The notes below the pieces were generated by a model. The model had not been told where the DNA came from. It did not search any database and worked only from the letters and a program-made list of their open reading frames with translations. From positions 62,001 through 126,000 of the forward strand of contig JAFQDD010000001.1 of NCBI GenBank assembly GCA_017416145.1: a stretch of DNA of 64,000 nucleotides, in the 5' to 3' direction. This document shows, piece after piece, positions 9,960 to 18,063 of this stretch. The stretch comes from Spirochaetaceae bacterium. GTDB taxonomy: Bacteria > Spirochaetota > Spirochaetia > Treponematales > Treponemataceae. The position numbers and the translations under genes were made by a program. The stretch's first letter is position 1. Each line of letters opens with the position of its first letter.

Positions 9960-10865
9960 ATGAAAATTAAAGAAGTTCTTGATTCAAAAAAAGTTTCTAT
10001 ATCCTTTGAGATATTTCCACCAAAAAAACAATCTTCCTTTGATTCTGTAATGAATGCTGCCCTAAATCTTTGCTCACTAAAACCAGATTTTATGAGTGTA
10101 ACCTACGGGGCAGGTGGTTCTACAAAAGGGAAAACCACAGAAATCGCCAACAAACTCCAATCAACTGGGAACACAGTTTCCCTTGCTCACCTAACCTGCG
10201 TTGGCTCTTCAAAAGCGGATATTAAAAAAGTTGCAGAAGAATTAAAAGCAAACAATATTGAAAATATCCTTGCTCTTAGAGGAGATTTGCCAAAACCAGA
10301 TGCCAACGGAAATATGCCAGAAAATTTCGATTCTAACTGGGAAAACACTGGATACGCCCATGCTTCTGATTTGGTAACAGCATTAAAAAAGGATTTTAAC
10401 TTTTGTGTTGGAGGGGCTTGTTATCCAGAAGGGCATCCAGAAAGCAAAAACAAAGAAGAAGACATAAACAACTTAAAATACAAAGTAGAAGCTGGTGTTG
10501 ATTTTTTAACAACCCAAATGTTTTTTGATAATGATATGCTTTACAGCTTTTTGTATCGTATGCAATCAAAAGGAATTCACGTGCCAGTTTTGGCTGGAAT
10601 TATGCCAATCACCCAACTTTCTACAATCACCAATGCCATCAAACTTTCTAACGCCTATGTACCAAGAAAACTTTTGATGATTGCAGACAAATTCCAAGAT
10701 AATCCAGAAGCCTTAAAACAAGCTGGAATTGCTTATGCTACAGATCAAATTATCGATTTGATTTGTAACGGCGTAAAAGGCATTCACCTTTACACTATGA
10801 ATAAGCCAGAAGTTGCTTCTGCAATTATGAACAATATTTCAAGCATTGTAAAAGCATCTCAATAA
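9960..10865 (+). CDS. metF: Methylenetetrahydrofolate reductase
   Basis: MetF reduces 5,10-methylene-THF to 5-methyl-THF for methionine synthesis. The 301-residue protein is a complete single-domain MTHFR with the N-terminal SFEIFPPK motif, the folate-flavin segment ILALRGDLPK near 103 and TTQMFFDN near 180. The short form lacks the eukaryotic regulatory domain. The start has GGAAGG upstream. It lies between the DUF362 protein and metH, with gaps of 29 and 58 bp, which suggests one transcript. No separate MetV-type zinc protein is present here. Confidence 0.95.
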   Translation: MKIKEVLDSKKVSISFEIFPPKKQSSFDSVMNAALNLCSLKPDFMSVTYGAGGSTKGKTTEIANKLQSTGNTVSLAHLTCVGSSKADIKKVAEELKANNIENILALRGDLPKPDANGNMPENFDSNWENTGYAHASDLVTALKKDFNFCVGGACYPEGHPESKNKEEDINNLKYKVEAGVDFLTTQMFFDNDMLYSFLYRMQSKGIHVPVLAGIMPITQLSTITNAIKLSNAYVPRKLLMIADKFQDNPEALKQAGIAYATDQIIDLICNGVKGIHLYTMNKPEVASAIMNNISSIVKASQ

Positions 10866-10923
10866 AGCTTAAAATCTAGAAAATCCTAAAACTTGCAAAT
10901 TACAAATATCAAGGGGAAAGTTT

Positions 10924-13449
10924 ATGAATTTTAGACAATTTTTGAATAATTGCATAAAAAATGGAGAACCTATTTTTTTTGATGGGGGCATGGGAACAAT
11001 GCTTCAAAGTTCTGCTGCTGCAAATTATTCAATTCCAGAAGAAGTAAACTTTACCCATCCATATATTGTTAGAGAAATTCACACAAAATATTTACAAGCA
11101 GGGGCGGATATTGTAACAGCAAACTCTTTTGGAGCAACCCCTGTAAAGCTAAAGGATTTTAAGTTTTCTGCAAGTCACACAGTACAAACTGCGGTTTCTC
11201 TTGCAAAAGAAGCTGTAAATGCATTTTCTGTACAAACAAAAAGTGGAATAAAAGCTCCAAAGTTTGCCGCCCTAGACATTGGACCAACTGGCTGCCTTTT
11301 AGAACCAACAGGAAATCTCTCCTTTGAAGACGCCTACACATCCTTTGCCACTGTAGCAATCGCTGGAGAACAAGCTGGAGCCGATCTTGCAATTATAGAA
11401 ACCATGAGCGACTTATACGAAACAAAAGCCGCTATTCTTGCTGTAAAAGAAACTACAAAACTTCCAATCCTTGCAACAGTTACCTTTCAGCCAAATCTTA
11501 GAACCCTTTCTGGAGCAAGTGTTATCACCTGTGTAACATATCTTGAAAGCCTTGGAGTAGATGCCATTGGCTTAAACTGTGGTGTAAGCCTTGAAAACGC
11601 AGAAACACTAGTAAAAGAATTTTGTAAATTTGCAACAGTTCCAGTAATTGTTCAGCCAAATGCAGGTTTACCAGTTTTAGAAAATGGCAAAACAGTTTTC
11701 AAAGTAAGCCCTGAAGATTTTGCAAAAGCCCAATTAAAAAACTGGAAAAACGGTGCCGCCATCTTAGGTGGATGCTGTGGCACAACTCCAGCCCATATAG
11801 AAGCCCTTTCCAAATTAGTAAAAGCCAACAAAGAACGAGAAAGTCTTAAAATCAACAAAAGTGCCACAAGAGTTTGTTCAGCAACAAAAACTGTTACCAT
11901 TGGCGGCGAATACGGCCCAGTTATTATTGGAGAGCGCATAAACCCAACTGGCAAGAAAAAATGCAAAGAAGCACTTTTAAATGGTGATATGGAATACATC
12001 ATCAACGAAGCAGAAAGTCAAATAAACGCTGGTGCCCACATTTTAGACGTAAACGTGGGACTTCCTGGCATTGACGAAAAAATGATGATGTACGACGCAA
12101 TCTACACATTACAAAAAACCTTCACCACTCCCCTACAAATTGATTCCAGTGAAAAATCAGTTTTAGAACTTGCTATGCGCCGCTACAACGGAAAACCTCT
12201 TGTAAACTCTGTAAACGGAAAACAAAAAGTTATGGACGAAGTTTTCCCACTTATCAAAAAATACGGTGGGACAGTGGTTGCCCTTGCCCTAGATGAAAGT
12301 GGAATCCCAGAAACCGCCGAAGGTCGCATAGAAATTGCAAAAAAAATTATAAAAGAAGCAGAAAAGTACAATATCAAAAAAAGTGATATTATAATTGATT
12401 TTCTAACCTTAACCTGTGGAACCCAACAAAAAGAAGCAAAAGAAACTCTACGGGGCATTTCTCTTCTAAAAAAAGACCCAGAATTTGCAGATGTAAAAAC
12501 AGTTTTGGGGGTTTCAAACATTTCCTTTGGGCTTCCACGGCGGGATATTATCAATTCATACTTTTTCAGTATGGCTCTAAACTCTGGTTTAGACGCTTGT
12601 ATCATCAACCCACTTTCCCAAGGAATGATGGACGCTTACAAAGCCTTTAGAGCAATTTATGCCTACGACGAAAACTGCTTAGACTACATAAAAACCTACA
12701 CAAACACAGTTGCCCCAACAGCTCTAACTTCAGCCACAACTCAAAATCAGGCTGCCCCACAAGCTACCCCAGCAACTACAGCAACAGCCGCCCCAAAAGA
12801 TGAAAACACAACCGCTCCATCTTTGCTTTACCAGCTAATCATCAAAGGCTACGAAAATCAGGCAGAAAAGGCGGCAGAAGATTTACTAAAAACCACAAAA
12901 CCAGTGGACATAGTAGAAAAACACATAGTTCCAGCCCTAGACGTAGTTGGAAAAGAATATGAAAGCGGGAAAAAGTTTTTGCCACAGCTACTACTCAGTG
13001 CAAACACAGTTTCAAAAGCCTTTTCTGTAATCAAAAAACACCTTGCAGAAACTGGAGAAACCCAAGAGACAAAGGGCAAAATCATAATGGCCACCGTTGA
13101 AGGCGATATCCATGACATTGGCAAAAATATTGTTTGTGCAATGTTAGAAAACTACGGCTACCAAGTTTTAGACCTTGGAAAAGACGTAAAAGCAGAAACC
13201 ATCATAGAAACTGCGGAAAAAGAAAATATCAACGTAATCGGCCTTTCTGCCCTAATGACCACCACAGTTTTAAGCATGGAAACCACAATCCAAAAACTCC
13301 GTACCGCCGAAACCCAAGACAAAAAATACAAAATCATCGTAGGTGGCGCCGTTCTCACAAAAGACTACGCCGCAAAAATCGGAGCCAACTACTACGGCAA
13401 AGACGCCATGGCCACAGTAAACGCAGTAAAACAAATCTTCGGAAAATAA
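10924..13449 (+). CDS. metH: Cobalamin-dependent methionine synthase lacking the reactivation domain
   Basis: MetH transfers the methyl group of 5-methyl-THF to homocysteine through cobalamin. Domains in order are: homocysteine/zinc domain, about residues 1-305, with ligands in GLNCGVS and Gly-Gly-Cys-Cys-Gly at 282-286; pterin-binding domain, about 320-590; a low-complexity Ala/Thr/Pro/Gln linker, about 596-634; B12 cap, about 640-705; and the B12 Rossmann domain with GDIHDIGKN and cobalt ligand His730. The protein ends at 841 with no AdoMet-binding activation domain, unlike E. coli MetH (1227 residues). A separate reactivation system is therefore expected. GGGGAAAG precedes the start. It is the third gene of the DUF362-metF-metH set. 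Confidence 0.95.
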   Translation: MNFRQFLNNCIKNGEPIFFDGGMGTMLQSSAAANYSIPEEVNFTHPYIVREIHTKYLQAGADIVTANSFGATPVKLKDFKFSASHTVQTAVSLAKEAVNAFSVQTKSGIKAPKFAALDIGPTGCLLEPTGNLSFEDAYTSFATVAIAGEQAGADLAIIETMSDLYETKAAILAVKETTKLPILATVTFQPNLRTLSGASVITCVTYLESLGVDAIGLNCGVSLENAETLVKEFCKFATVPVIVQPNAGLPVLENGKTVFKVSPEDFAKAQLKNWKNGAAILGGCCGTTPAHIEALSKLVKANKERESLKINKSATRVCSATKTVTIGGEYGPVIIGERINPTGKKKCKEALLNGDMEYIINEAESQINAGAHILDVNVGLPGIDEKMMMYDAIYTLQKTFTTPLQIDSSEKSVLELAMRRYNGKPLVNSVNGKQKVMDEVFPLIKKYGGTVVALALDESGIPETAEGRIEIAKKIIKEAEKYNIKKSDIIIDFLTLTCGTQQKEAKETLRGISLLKKDPEFADVKTVLGVSNISFGLPRRDIINSYFFSMALNSGLDACIINPLSQGMMDAYKAFRAIYAYDENCLDYIKTYTNTVAPTALTSATTQNQAAPQATPATTATAAPKDENTTAPSLLYQLIIKGYENQAEKAAEDLLKTTKPVDIVEKHIVPALDVVGKEYESGKKFLPQLLLSANTVSKAFSVIKKHLAETGETQETKGKIIMATVEGDIHDIGKNIVCAMLENYGYQVLDLGKDVKAETIIETAEKENINVIGLSALMTTTVLSMETTIQKLRTAETQDKKYKIIVGGAVLTKDYAAKIGANYYGKDAMATVNAVKQIFGK

Positions 13450-13520
13450 TTTTCAAATTCTGAATACTGAATAAAGAAAAAAGATAATTAAGAATATAAA
13501 AATTATATACGTACTTATAC

Positions 13521-13545
13521 ACGGCACGCTGGCACAGCCGTGCCT
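13521..13545. repeat. GC-rich palindrome downstream of metH
   Basis: Arms GGCACG and CGTGCC (plus ACGGC/GCCGT as an alternative pairing) form a compact hairpin in otherwise AT-rich DNA. No T-run follows, so it is not a clear terminator. The surrounding 13450-13610 holds nothing else I can identify. Confidence 0.4.
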
Positions 13546-13610
13546 AACATCTATCCCAATCACACAAGCCAAAAGCTAAAAATATCTAGAACCAACACAC
13601 TTGCCAGAGT

Positions 13611-13709
13611 CCAGAGGGCGGCAAGCCCTTTGGTCGTTCTTTTGGGAAAGGTGGGGGATTGGGGGAGGAAAACCCGTTTTATCGAAAAAAATGGGTTTTC
13701 CTCCCCCAA
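13611..13709 (+). repeat. Two-hairpin dispersed element, copy R1
   Basis: The first hairpin is CCAGAGGGC/GCCCTTTGG (13611-13633). It runs into the invariant tract GTCGTTCTTTTGGG, then a purine-rich linker, then a 17-bp perfect second hairpin (13659-13709) with arms TTGGGGGAGGAAAACCC and its complement around the conserved loop GTTTTATCGAAAAAAAT. The same architecture recurs at 16521-16633 and, inverted, at 33673-33780. The stems differ in sequence between copies but remain complementary, so structure rather than primary sequence is maintained. A 61-codon frame through it is an artefact. Confidence 0.75.
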
Positions 13710-13754
13710 ACCTATAGTCCTATAAAATTCAAAACTTAAATTTTACTAAAAAAC

Positions 13755-13784
13755 TTGCGTAAAACTAAAGTTTGGTGATATAAT
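13755..13784 (+). promoter_or_regulatory. Promoter of paaK-like gene
   Basis: TTGCGT (13755-13760), an 18-bp spacer and extended -10 TGATATAAT (TATAAT 13779-13784) stand eight bases before the ATG at 13793, which suggests a leaderless transcript. Confidence 0.65.
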
Positions 13785-13792
13785 AAATCATT

Positions 13793-15094
13793 ATGATATG
13801 GAATCCTGAACAAGAATGTATGAATCCTGCAAATTTGCAGACACTTCAATTTGCTCGATTAAAAAACCTAGTTGAGCATGTTTATAACACAGTTCCTTTT
13901 TACAAAAAGAAACTAGACGAGGCTGGTGTTAAACCAAGTGATATCAAAAGTTTAAAAGATATTGCAAAGTTACCATTTACTACAAAATCCGATTTGCGCG
14001 AAACTTATCCTTATGGACTTTTGGCAGTTCCACAAAGCGAAATCGTAGAAATCCACATGTCATCTGGAACAACTGGAACTCCTGTTGTAGATGCTTACAC
14101 AGCAAAAGACCTTGATGACTGGGCAGAAGGAATGGCTCGTACTCTAAGTGCCGCTGGAGCTACCCACAACGACACAATCCAAAACGCCTACGGATACGGA
14201 CTTTTCACAGGTGGTATGGGTGTTCACCACGGTTCTAGAAAACTTGGAGCCACAGTTATTCCAATTTCTTCTGGAAACACACAAAAACAACTTATGTTAA
14301 TGCGAGATTTCAACACAAACCTTTTCACCTGTACTCCATCCTACGCAATGTACATGGCAGAACAAGCAAAACAAGCTGGAATCGACCTTCACGCACTACC
14401 AATCAAAGCAGCCTGTCTTGGTGCTGAACCTTGGTCAGAAAACATGAGAACCCAAATCGAAAAAGAATGGGGAATCAAAGCCTACGATATTTACGGATTA
14501 ACAGAAATCACAGGTCCTGGTGTTGCCTTTGAATGTGAAGCTCAAAACGGTATGCACGTAAACGAAGACCTTTGGTATCCAGAAATCATTAATCCAGATA
14601 CAGGAGAACCACTTCCAGACGGAGAAAAAGGTGAACTTGTAATCACAACAATTACAAAAGAAGGAACACCGTTAATCCGCTACCGAACAAGAGACATCAC
14701 ATACATTATGACAGATACCTGTTCTTGTGGTCGTACAACTCGCAGAATCCACAGACTTTATGGTCGCACAGACGATATGCTAATTCTTCGTGGTGTAAAC
14801 GTATTCCCAAGTCAAATCGAAAACGCTTTGGCAGAATTTGGAATTCGCCCAGACTACATGATTAAAGTTGATAGAAGCGAAGTTACTCACCTAGACGAAG
14901 TTGAACTACACATTGAAGTTAGCCCAGAACAATTCGATGACGAAACCAAAGGAATGGAAGCCCTAAGAAATAACATTACTTCTGTTATGAAGAGCAAACT
15001 TGGAATTATGCTAAAAGTTAAACTTGTAGAACCACAAAGTTTACCAAGATTTGAAGGAAAAGCAAAAAGAGTTATCGACAACCGCAAACTTTAG
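13793..15094 (+). CDS. Phenylacetate-CoA ligase family protein (PaaK-like)
   Basis: This 433-residue adenylate-forming enzyme activates an aryl or acyl acid with ATP and CoA. Visible motifs are the P-loop SSGTTGTP near residue 93, [12 protein letters not shown] near 230, the YRTRDI segment near 300 and the C-terminal [10 protein letters not shown] with its catalytic Lys. Length matches PaaK (about 430-440). It is followed 37 bp later by a double-ACT protein, a pairing common in anaerobes where the ligase acts on aryl acids from amino-acid breakdown. The substrate cannot be decided, and no indolepyruvate oxidoreductase gene is in the window. Confidence 0.88.
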   Translation: MIWNPEQECMNPANLQTLQFARLKNLVEHVYNTVPFYKKKLDEAGVKPSDIKSLKDIAKLPFTTKSDLRETYPYGLLAVPQSEIVEIHMSSGTTGTPVVDAYTAKDLDDWAEGMARTLSAAGATHNDTIQNAYGYGLFTGGMGVHHGSRKLGATVIPISSGNTQKQLMLMRDFNTNLFTCTPSYAMYMAEQAKQAGIDLHALPIKAACLGAEPWSENMRTQIEKEWGIKAYDIYGLTEITGPGVAFECEAQNGMHVNEDLWYPEIINPDTGEPLPDGEKGELVITTITKEGTPLIRYRTRDITYIMTDTCSCGRTTRRIHRLYGRTDDMLILRGVNVFPSQIENALAEFGIRPDYMIKVDRSEVTHLDEVELHIEVSPEQFDDETKGMEALRNNITSVMKSKLGIMLKVKLVEPQSLPRFEGKAKRVIDNRKL

Positions 15095-15131
15095 AGTTAA
15101 ACTTTAAGTATAGACTTTTTTAGGAGTTTTT

Positions 15132-15548
15132 ATGAAAATTAAACAGATTTCTATCTTTTTGGAAAATACAGCTGGACGTATTGCTGATGTTACAAAAGTT
15201 CTAAAAGACAACAGCATTAACCTTCGTGCAATTATGATTGCAGACACAGCAGATTTTGGTATTCTTCGCATTATCACAGATGATTCAGACAAAGCTTTGT
15301 CAGTGCTAAAAGAAGCAAAATTCACTACAAAAACAACAGATGTTCTTGCAATTTCAATTTCAGACCAAGTTGGTGCTTTACACGATGTTATGGCATTGTT
15401 CCAAAACAACGGAATCAATATCGAATATTTGTACGCATCTCTAGAAAAAACTGGGGACACAGCAATTATCATCTTCAAAGTGCAAGATGCAGACAAAGGT
15501 CTAAAAGTAATCGAAGAAAACGGACTTTCAACAGTTGGTAAATTCTAA
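15132..15548 (+). CDS. Tandem ACT-domain protein
   Basis: This small cytoplasmic protein of 138 residues consists of two ACT domains, residues 1-68 and 70-138, each with the beta-alpha-beta pattern and a conserved Gly turn (ENTAGRIADV and SDQVGALHDV). AGGAG precedes the start. ACT domains bind amino acids or related effectors, so this protein probably modulates the adjacent CoA ligase. The gene pair ends at a strong terminator. Confidence 0.88.
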   Translation: MKIKQISIFLENTAGRIADVTKVLKDNSINLRAIMIADTADFGILRIITDDSDKALSVLKEAKFTTKTTDVLAISISDQVGALHDVMALFQNNGINIEYLYASLEKTGDTAIIIFKVQDADKGLKVIEENGLSTVGKF

Positions 15549-15571
15549 AAATTGCACAAATTGATTTTCAG

Positions 15572-15612
15572 AAAGGTTATCTTAAGGGCAACTTTAAGAT
15601 AACCTTTTTTTT
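15572..15612 (+). terminator. Terminator after the ACT gene
   Basis: A 14-bp stem AAAGGTTATCTTAA/TTAAGATAACCTTT with an 8-nt loop is followed by nine T. Confidence 0.9.
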
Positions 15613-15714
15613 ATTTTTTCTTGACCTTTTTTTCAAAAATTTGTATCTTTTAAATAAAGATTGAACTCAATCTAATTTTACAAAACTTATTTTCTTAATC
15701 CCAAGGAGGATTTT

Positions 15715-16029
15715 ATGGCATTAGTAAACGCAACATCAGAAACCTTTGAAAGAGAAGTTTTTAACACAAACGGAACAGTTTTAGTTGATTTTTGGGCAGC
15801 TTGGTGTGGACCATGCCAAATGCTCAGTCCAATTCTTCACGAAGTAGCAGAAGAACACCCAGAAATCAAAATCGTAAAAGTAAACGTGGATGAAAACGAA
15901 GATTTAGCCATGAAATTTAACGTAATGAGCATCCCAACCCTAATCGTTTACAAAGACGGCCAATCCGTAAACAGAGTAATGGGTGCCAGAGACAAAGCCG
16001 GAATCCTAGACCTTCTTGGAATAAAATAA
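15715..16029 (+). CDS. trxA: Thioredoxin
   Basis: This 104-residue thiol-disulphide carrier has the WCGPC active site near residue 30 in the context LVDFWAAWCGPCQM. It also has the cis-Pro segment MSIPTL near 73, Asp at the family position 26 and a C-terminal Gly-rich strand. There is no signal peptide, so it acts in the cytoplasm. AAGGAGGA sits five bases before the ATG, one of the strongest ribosome binding sites in the window. It stands alone between a terminator and the tandem repeat array. Confidence 0.96.
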   Translation: MALVNATSETFEREVFNTNGTVLVDFWAAWCGPCQMLSPILHEVAEEHPEIKIVKVNVDENEDLAMKFNVMSIPTLIVYKDGQSVNRVMGARDKAGILDLLGIK

Positions 16030-16104
16030 AACACACCGTAACAGCCGTTAGAAAAAGAAGCGTTTAAAGGACAATTCCTTTTCTCTCAAACAAGTCAATT
16101 AAAC

Positions 16105-16244
16105 AATCAGATTTTCCAAAGTGGGAAACACCCTTTGCTCGTTCTTTTGAGACAGACGACAGTTTGAGAGAGAATCTTTATAATTTCAGCCAAGGATGGC
16201 TGAAAAAAGCATAGTTGAGAATTTTTGAAAAAAATCTCAAAAAA
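16105..16244 (+). repeat. Tandem 140-bp repeat, unit A
   Basis: This is the first of three complete tandem units that begin with AATCAG. It contains the degenerate first hairpin (AAAGTGGG/CCCTTTG), the fixed tract TCGTTCTTTTGAG, an outer arm TTTGAGAGA and an inner hairpin TTTCAGCCA/TGGCTGAAA. It ends in TCTCAAA, which can close the outer stem. The 75 bp before it (16030-16104) carry no recognisable feature. Confidence 0.75.
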
Positions 16245-16384
16245 AATCAGAGTTTCTAAAGGGGTGAAACTCCCTTTGCTCGTTCTTTTGAGAAAGGCGA
16301 CAGTTTGAGAGAAAATGTTTATTATCTCTGTCAAAGAAGGCTGAAAAAAGCATAGATGGGATTTTCAAAAAAAATCTCAAAAAA
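16245..16384 (+). repeat. Tandem 140-bp repeat, unit B
   Basis: This unit starts exactly 140 bp after unit A. The first hairpin AAAGGGG/CTCCCTTT and TCGTTCTTTTGAG are intact. The inner hairpin of the second half is eroded (CTGTCAAAGAAGGCTG). Confidence 0.75.
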
Positions 16385-16520
16385 AATCAGGGTTTCCAAA
16401 GGGGTGAAACTCCCTTTGGTCGTTCTTTTGAGAAAGGCGACAGTTTGAGAGAGTATCTTTATAATTTCAGCCAAGGATGGCTGAAAAAAGCATAGAAGGG
16501 AATTTAAAAAATCTCAAAAA
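16385..16520 (+). repeat. Tandem repeat, unit C
   Basis: This unit starts exactly 140 bp after unit B and is 136 bp long. Both hairpins are intact, with first stem CCAAAGGG/CCCTTTGG and second inner stem TTTCAGCCA/TGGCTGAAA inside an outer TTTGAGA/TCTCAAA stem. Confidence 0.75.
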
Positions 16521-16633
16521 AATCAGGGTTTCCAAAGGGGTGAAACTCCCTTTGGTCGTTCTTTTGGGGAAGGTGAGAGTTTGAGAGAGGAAACCCCGTT
16601 TTATCGAAAAAAAATGGGGTTTCCTCTCTCAAA
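16521..16633 (+). repeat. Two-hairpin dispersed element, copy R2 (terminal unit D of the array)
   Basis: The first half is nearly identical to unit C. The second half carries the long-hairpin form seen in R1 and R3: an 18-bp perfect stem TTTGAGAGAGGAAACCCC with its complement (16580-16633) around the conserved loop GTTTTATCGAAAAAAAAT. The 3' arm includes the stop codon of the NFACT gene on the opposite strand, so the element may also end that transcript. Confidence 0.78.
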
Positions 16634-18056
16634 TTTCATATTCATCTAGCTTTCGTAAAATCTTATCATCCAGCGTGATGGTAAGATTTTTTTCATTTGA
16701 GGGAAGAACCGTACCCTTTGGAGCATTTTTTGCTCGGCGAAGATGTTTTACTTGAGTATAATACAAATCCGCTGTATGAGCCTTTCTTCCCTTGGAGTTG
16801 TAAACCGCTAAATTTCCAGCCATTAACATAATATCCAAGGGTACAGTTTTATTTTTCCGAGCTTTTACAAAAACATAGCCACCTGGCCAATCTCTAGTAT
16901 GAAACCACAAATCAGCACCTTTCACATGTTTTCTAAGCAATTCATCATTTTCGTCAGAAGTGCGGCCCACAAAAATCTGCCAACCATCCACTTCGTAAGT
17001 TAACCCCGGACGTTTTTTCTCAATTTGCTGCTTTGGCTTAGTTTGCTTTCGTAAAAGCTGCTGCATCCGAATAGGATTTTGCTCTTTGCAAACAGTTTCA
17101 TAAACCGCTTCCAAATCCAAAATCTCTTTTTTTGCCATAGAAATATCGTGTTCCAAAGCCTCAAGCCCAGAAGTTGCCTTTTTGTACTTTTCGTAGTAAA
17201 TATTGGCATTTTCCGCGGCAGACTTTTTCACATCAATAGGGATTTCAATCTCTTTATCAGTGTCATAATCCACACACTTTAAAACTGGAGAATTTTCATT
17301 TATCAAATAACTGTAAGCTAAAATCAAATCTCCAGTATGCTTCCAAATCTCTGCGGATAAAAAACTTTGCCGCTTTTCCTCTAGCTTTTTTAGAGCAGCT
17401 TCCATTTTGCTGTGTTTGGCGTTGTAATACTTTGTCGCCTGTTCCAGCATTGCTTCCCGAGACAAAGTTGCTGCGTGTTCAGAATAATACTCTTCAACTT
17501 TTTGATTAAAAGACATTTCAGAAGCATTTTCAATTTCTTCAAATTGTCGCACAGGATATTTTTCAAGTTTTTCTTCTAAAGAAGCATCCCTATCAATTTC
17601 GGGAAGAGAAAAAAGAGCTCCACTTACTTCATCTTTTTTTGGACGGCGGAAAAATACATCTAAAATATAATAATCAGAATCTGTTACAATGATATTAGAA
17701 GCTGCACTCCACAAGCGAATAAACATATAAAATCGCTCAGAAGAGTTTCCAAGCTCCATTTTAATAATTCGCTCAAAGCCCATCTGTTCAACAGAATTGA
17801 TTCTACATCCCTTTATCCGAGATTTTAGAAATTCCATAAATCGCAAAGGCTTATCGTTTTTTGGCACTTTTCTAAAAGTTTCGTGCAAACGACAAACCCC
17901 AGGAGCAAGAGAAATCAGCAAAGTTGTAGCTTTCCCGTTTTTGTAACAATAAAGAGCCAAAGAATCATAACCTGGTTGAATAATTTGCTGGATAAAAGCC
18001 CCAGTCAAATCAAGTTCATCTAAGATTACGTTAATTTCATTACAATTTAGAGACAT
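16629..18056 (-). CDS. NFACT / RqcH-like ribosome quality control protein
   Basis: RqcH/NEMF-family proteins bind obstructed 50S subunits and recruit tRNA-Ala to add C-terminal Ala tails. This 475-residue protein has an NFACT-N domain (about 1-180), a long helical/coiled-coil middle (about 190-345) and a C-terminal NFACT-R domain with the signature KGADLWFHTRDWPGGYVFVK near 400. The position matching the catalytic Asp-Arg pair reads Glu95-Arg96. It is somewhat shorter than B. subtilis RqcH (about 570). The start at 18056 lies seven bases after the upstream stop, and its stop is embedded in repeat R2. It was formerly annotated as a fibronectin-binding protein. Confidence 0.85.
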   Translation of the reverse strand: MSLNCNEINVILDELDLTGAFIQQIIQPGYDSLALYCYKNGKATTLLISLAPGVCRLHETFRKVPKNDKPLRFMEFLKSRIKGCRINSVEQMGFERIIKMELGNSSERFYMFIRLWSAASNIIVTDSDYYILDVFFRRPKKDEVSGALFSLPEIDRDASLEEKLEKYPVRQFEEIENASEMSFNQKVEEYYSEHAATLSREAMLEQATKYYNAKHSKMEAALKKLEEKRQSFLSAEIWKHTGDLILAYSYLINENSPVLKCVDYDTDKEIEIPIDVKKSAAENANIYYEKYKKATSGLEALEHDISMAKKEILDLEAVYETVCKEQNPIRMQQLLRKQTKPKQQIEKKRPGLTYEVDGWQIFVGRTSDENDELLRKHVKGADLWFHTRDWPGGYVFVKARKNKTVPLDIMLMAGNLAVYNSKGRKAHTADLYYTQVKHLRRAKNAPKGTVLPSNEKNLTITLDDKILRKLDEYEI

Positions 18057-18063
18057 CTAGATT

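Noticed and set aside
10866-10923. SAM or cobalamin riboswitch before metH
   Set aside because: The 58-bp gap is too short and AT-rich to hold a known riboswitch, and none is visible before metF or the DUF362 gene.
13540-13725. 61-codon forward reading frame
   Set aside because: It crosses hairpin element R1, and its coding pattern is a by-product of the palindromes.
13450-13792. Insertion sequence or integrase-type mobile element
   Set aside because: No transposase, target-site duplication or terminal inverted repeats of IS type were found; the hairpin element accounts for the palindromes.
16107-16334. 75-codon reverse reading frame
   Set aside because: It runs through tandem repeat units A and B and its sequence repeats with them. 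No ribosome binding site or family resemblance was seen.
16105-16633. CRISPR array
   Set aside because: Units are 136-140 bp and nearly identical throughout; there are no short repeats with unique spacers and no cas genes.
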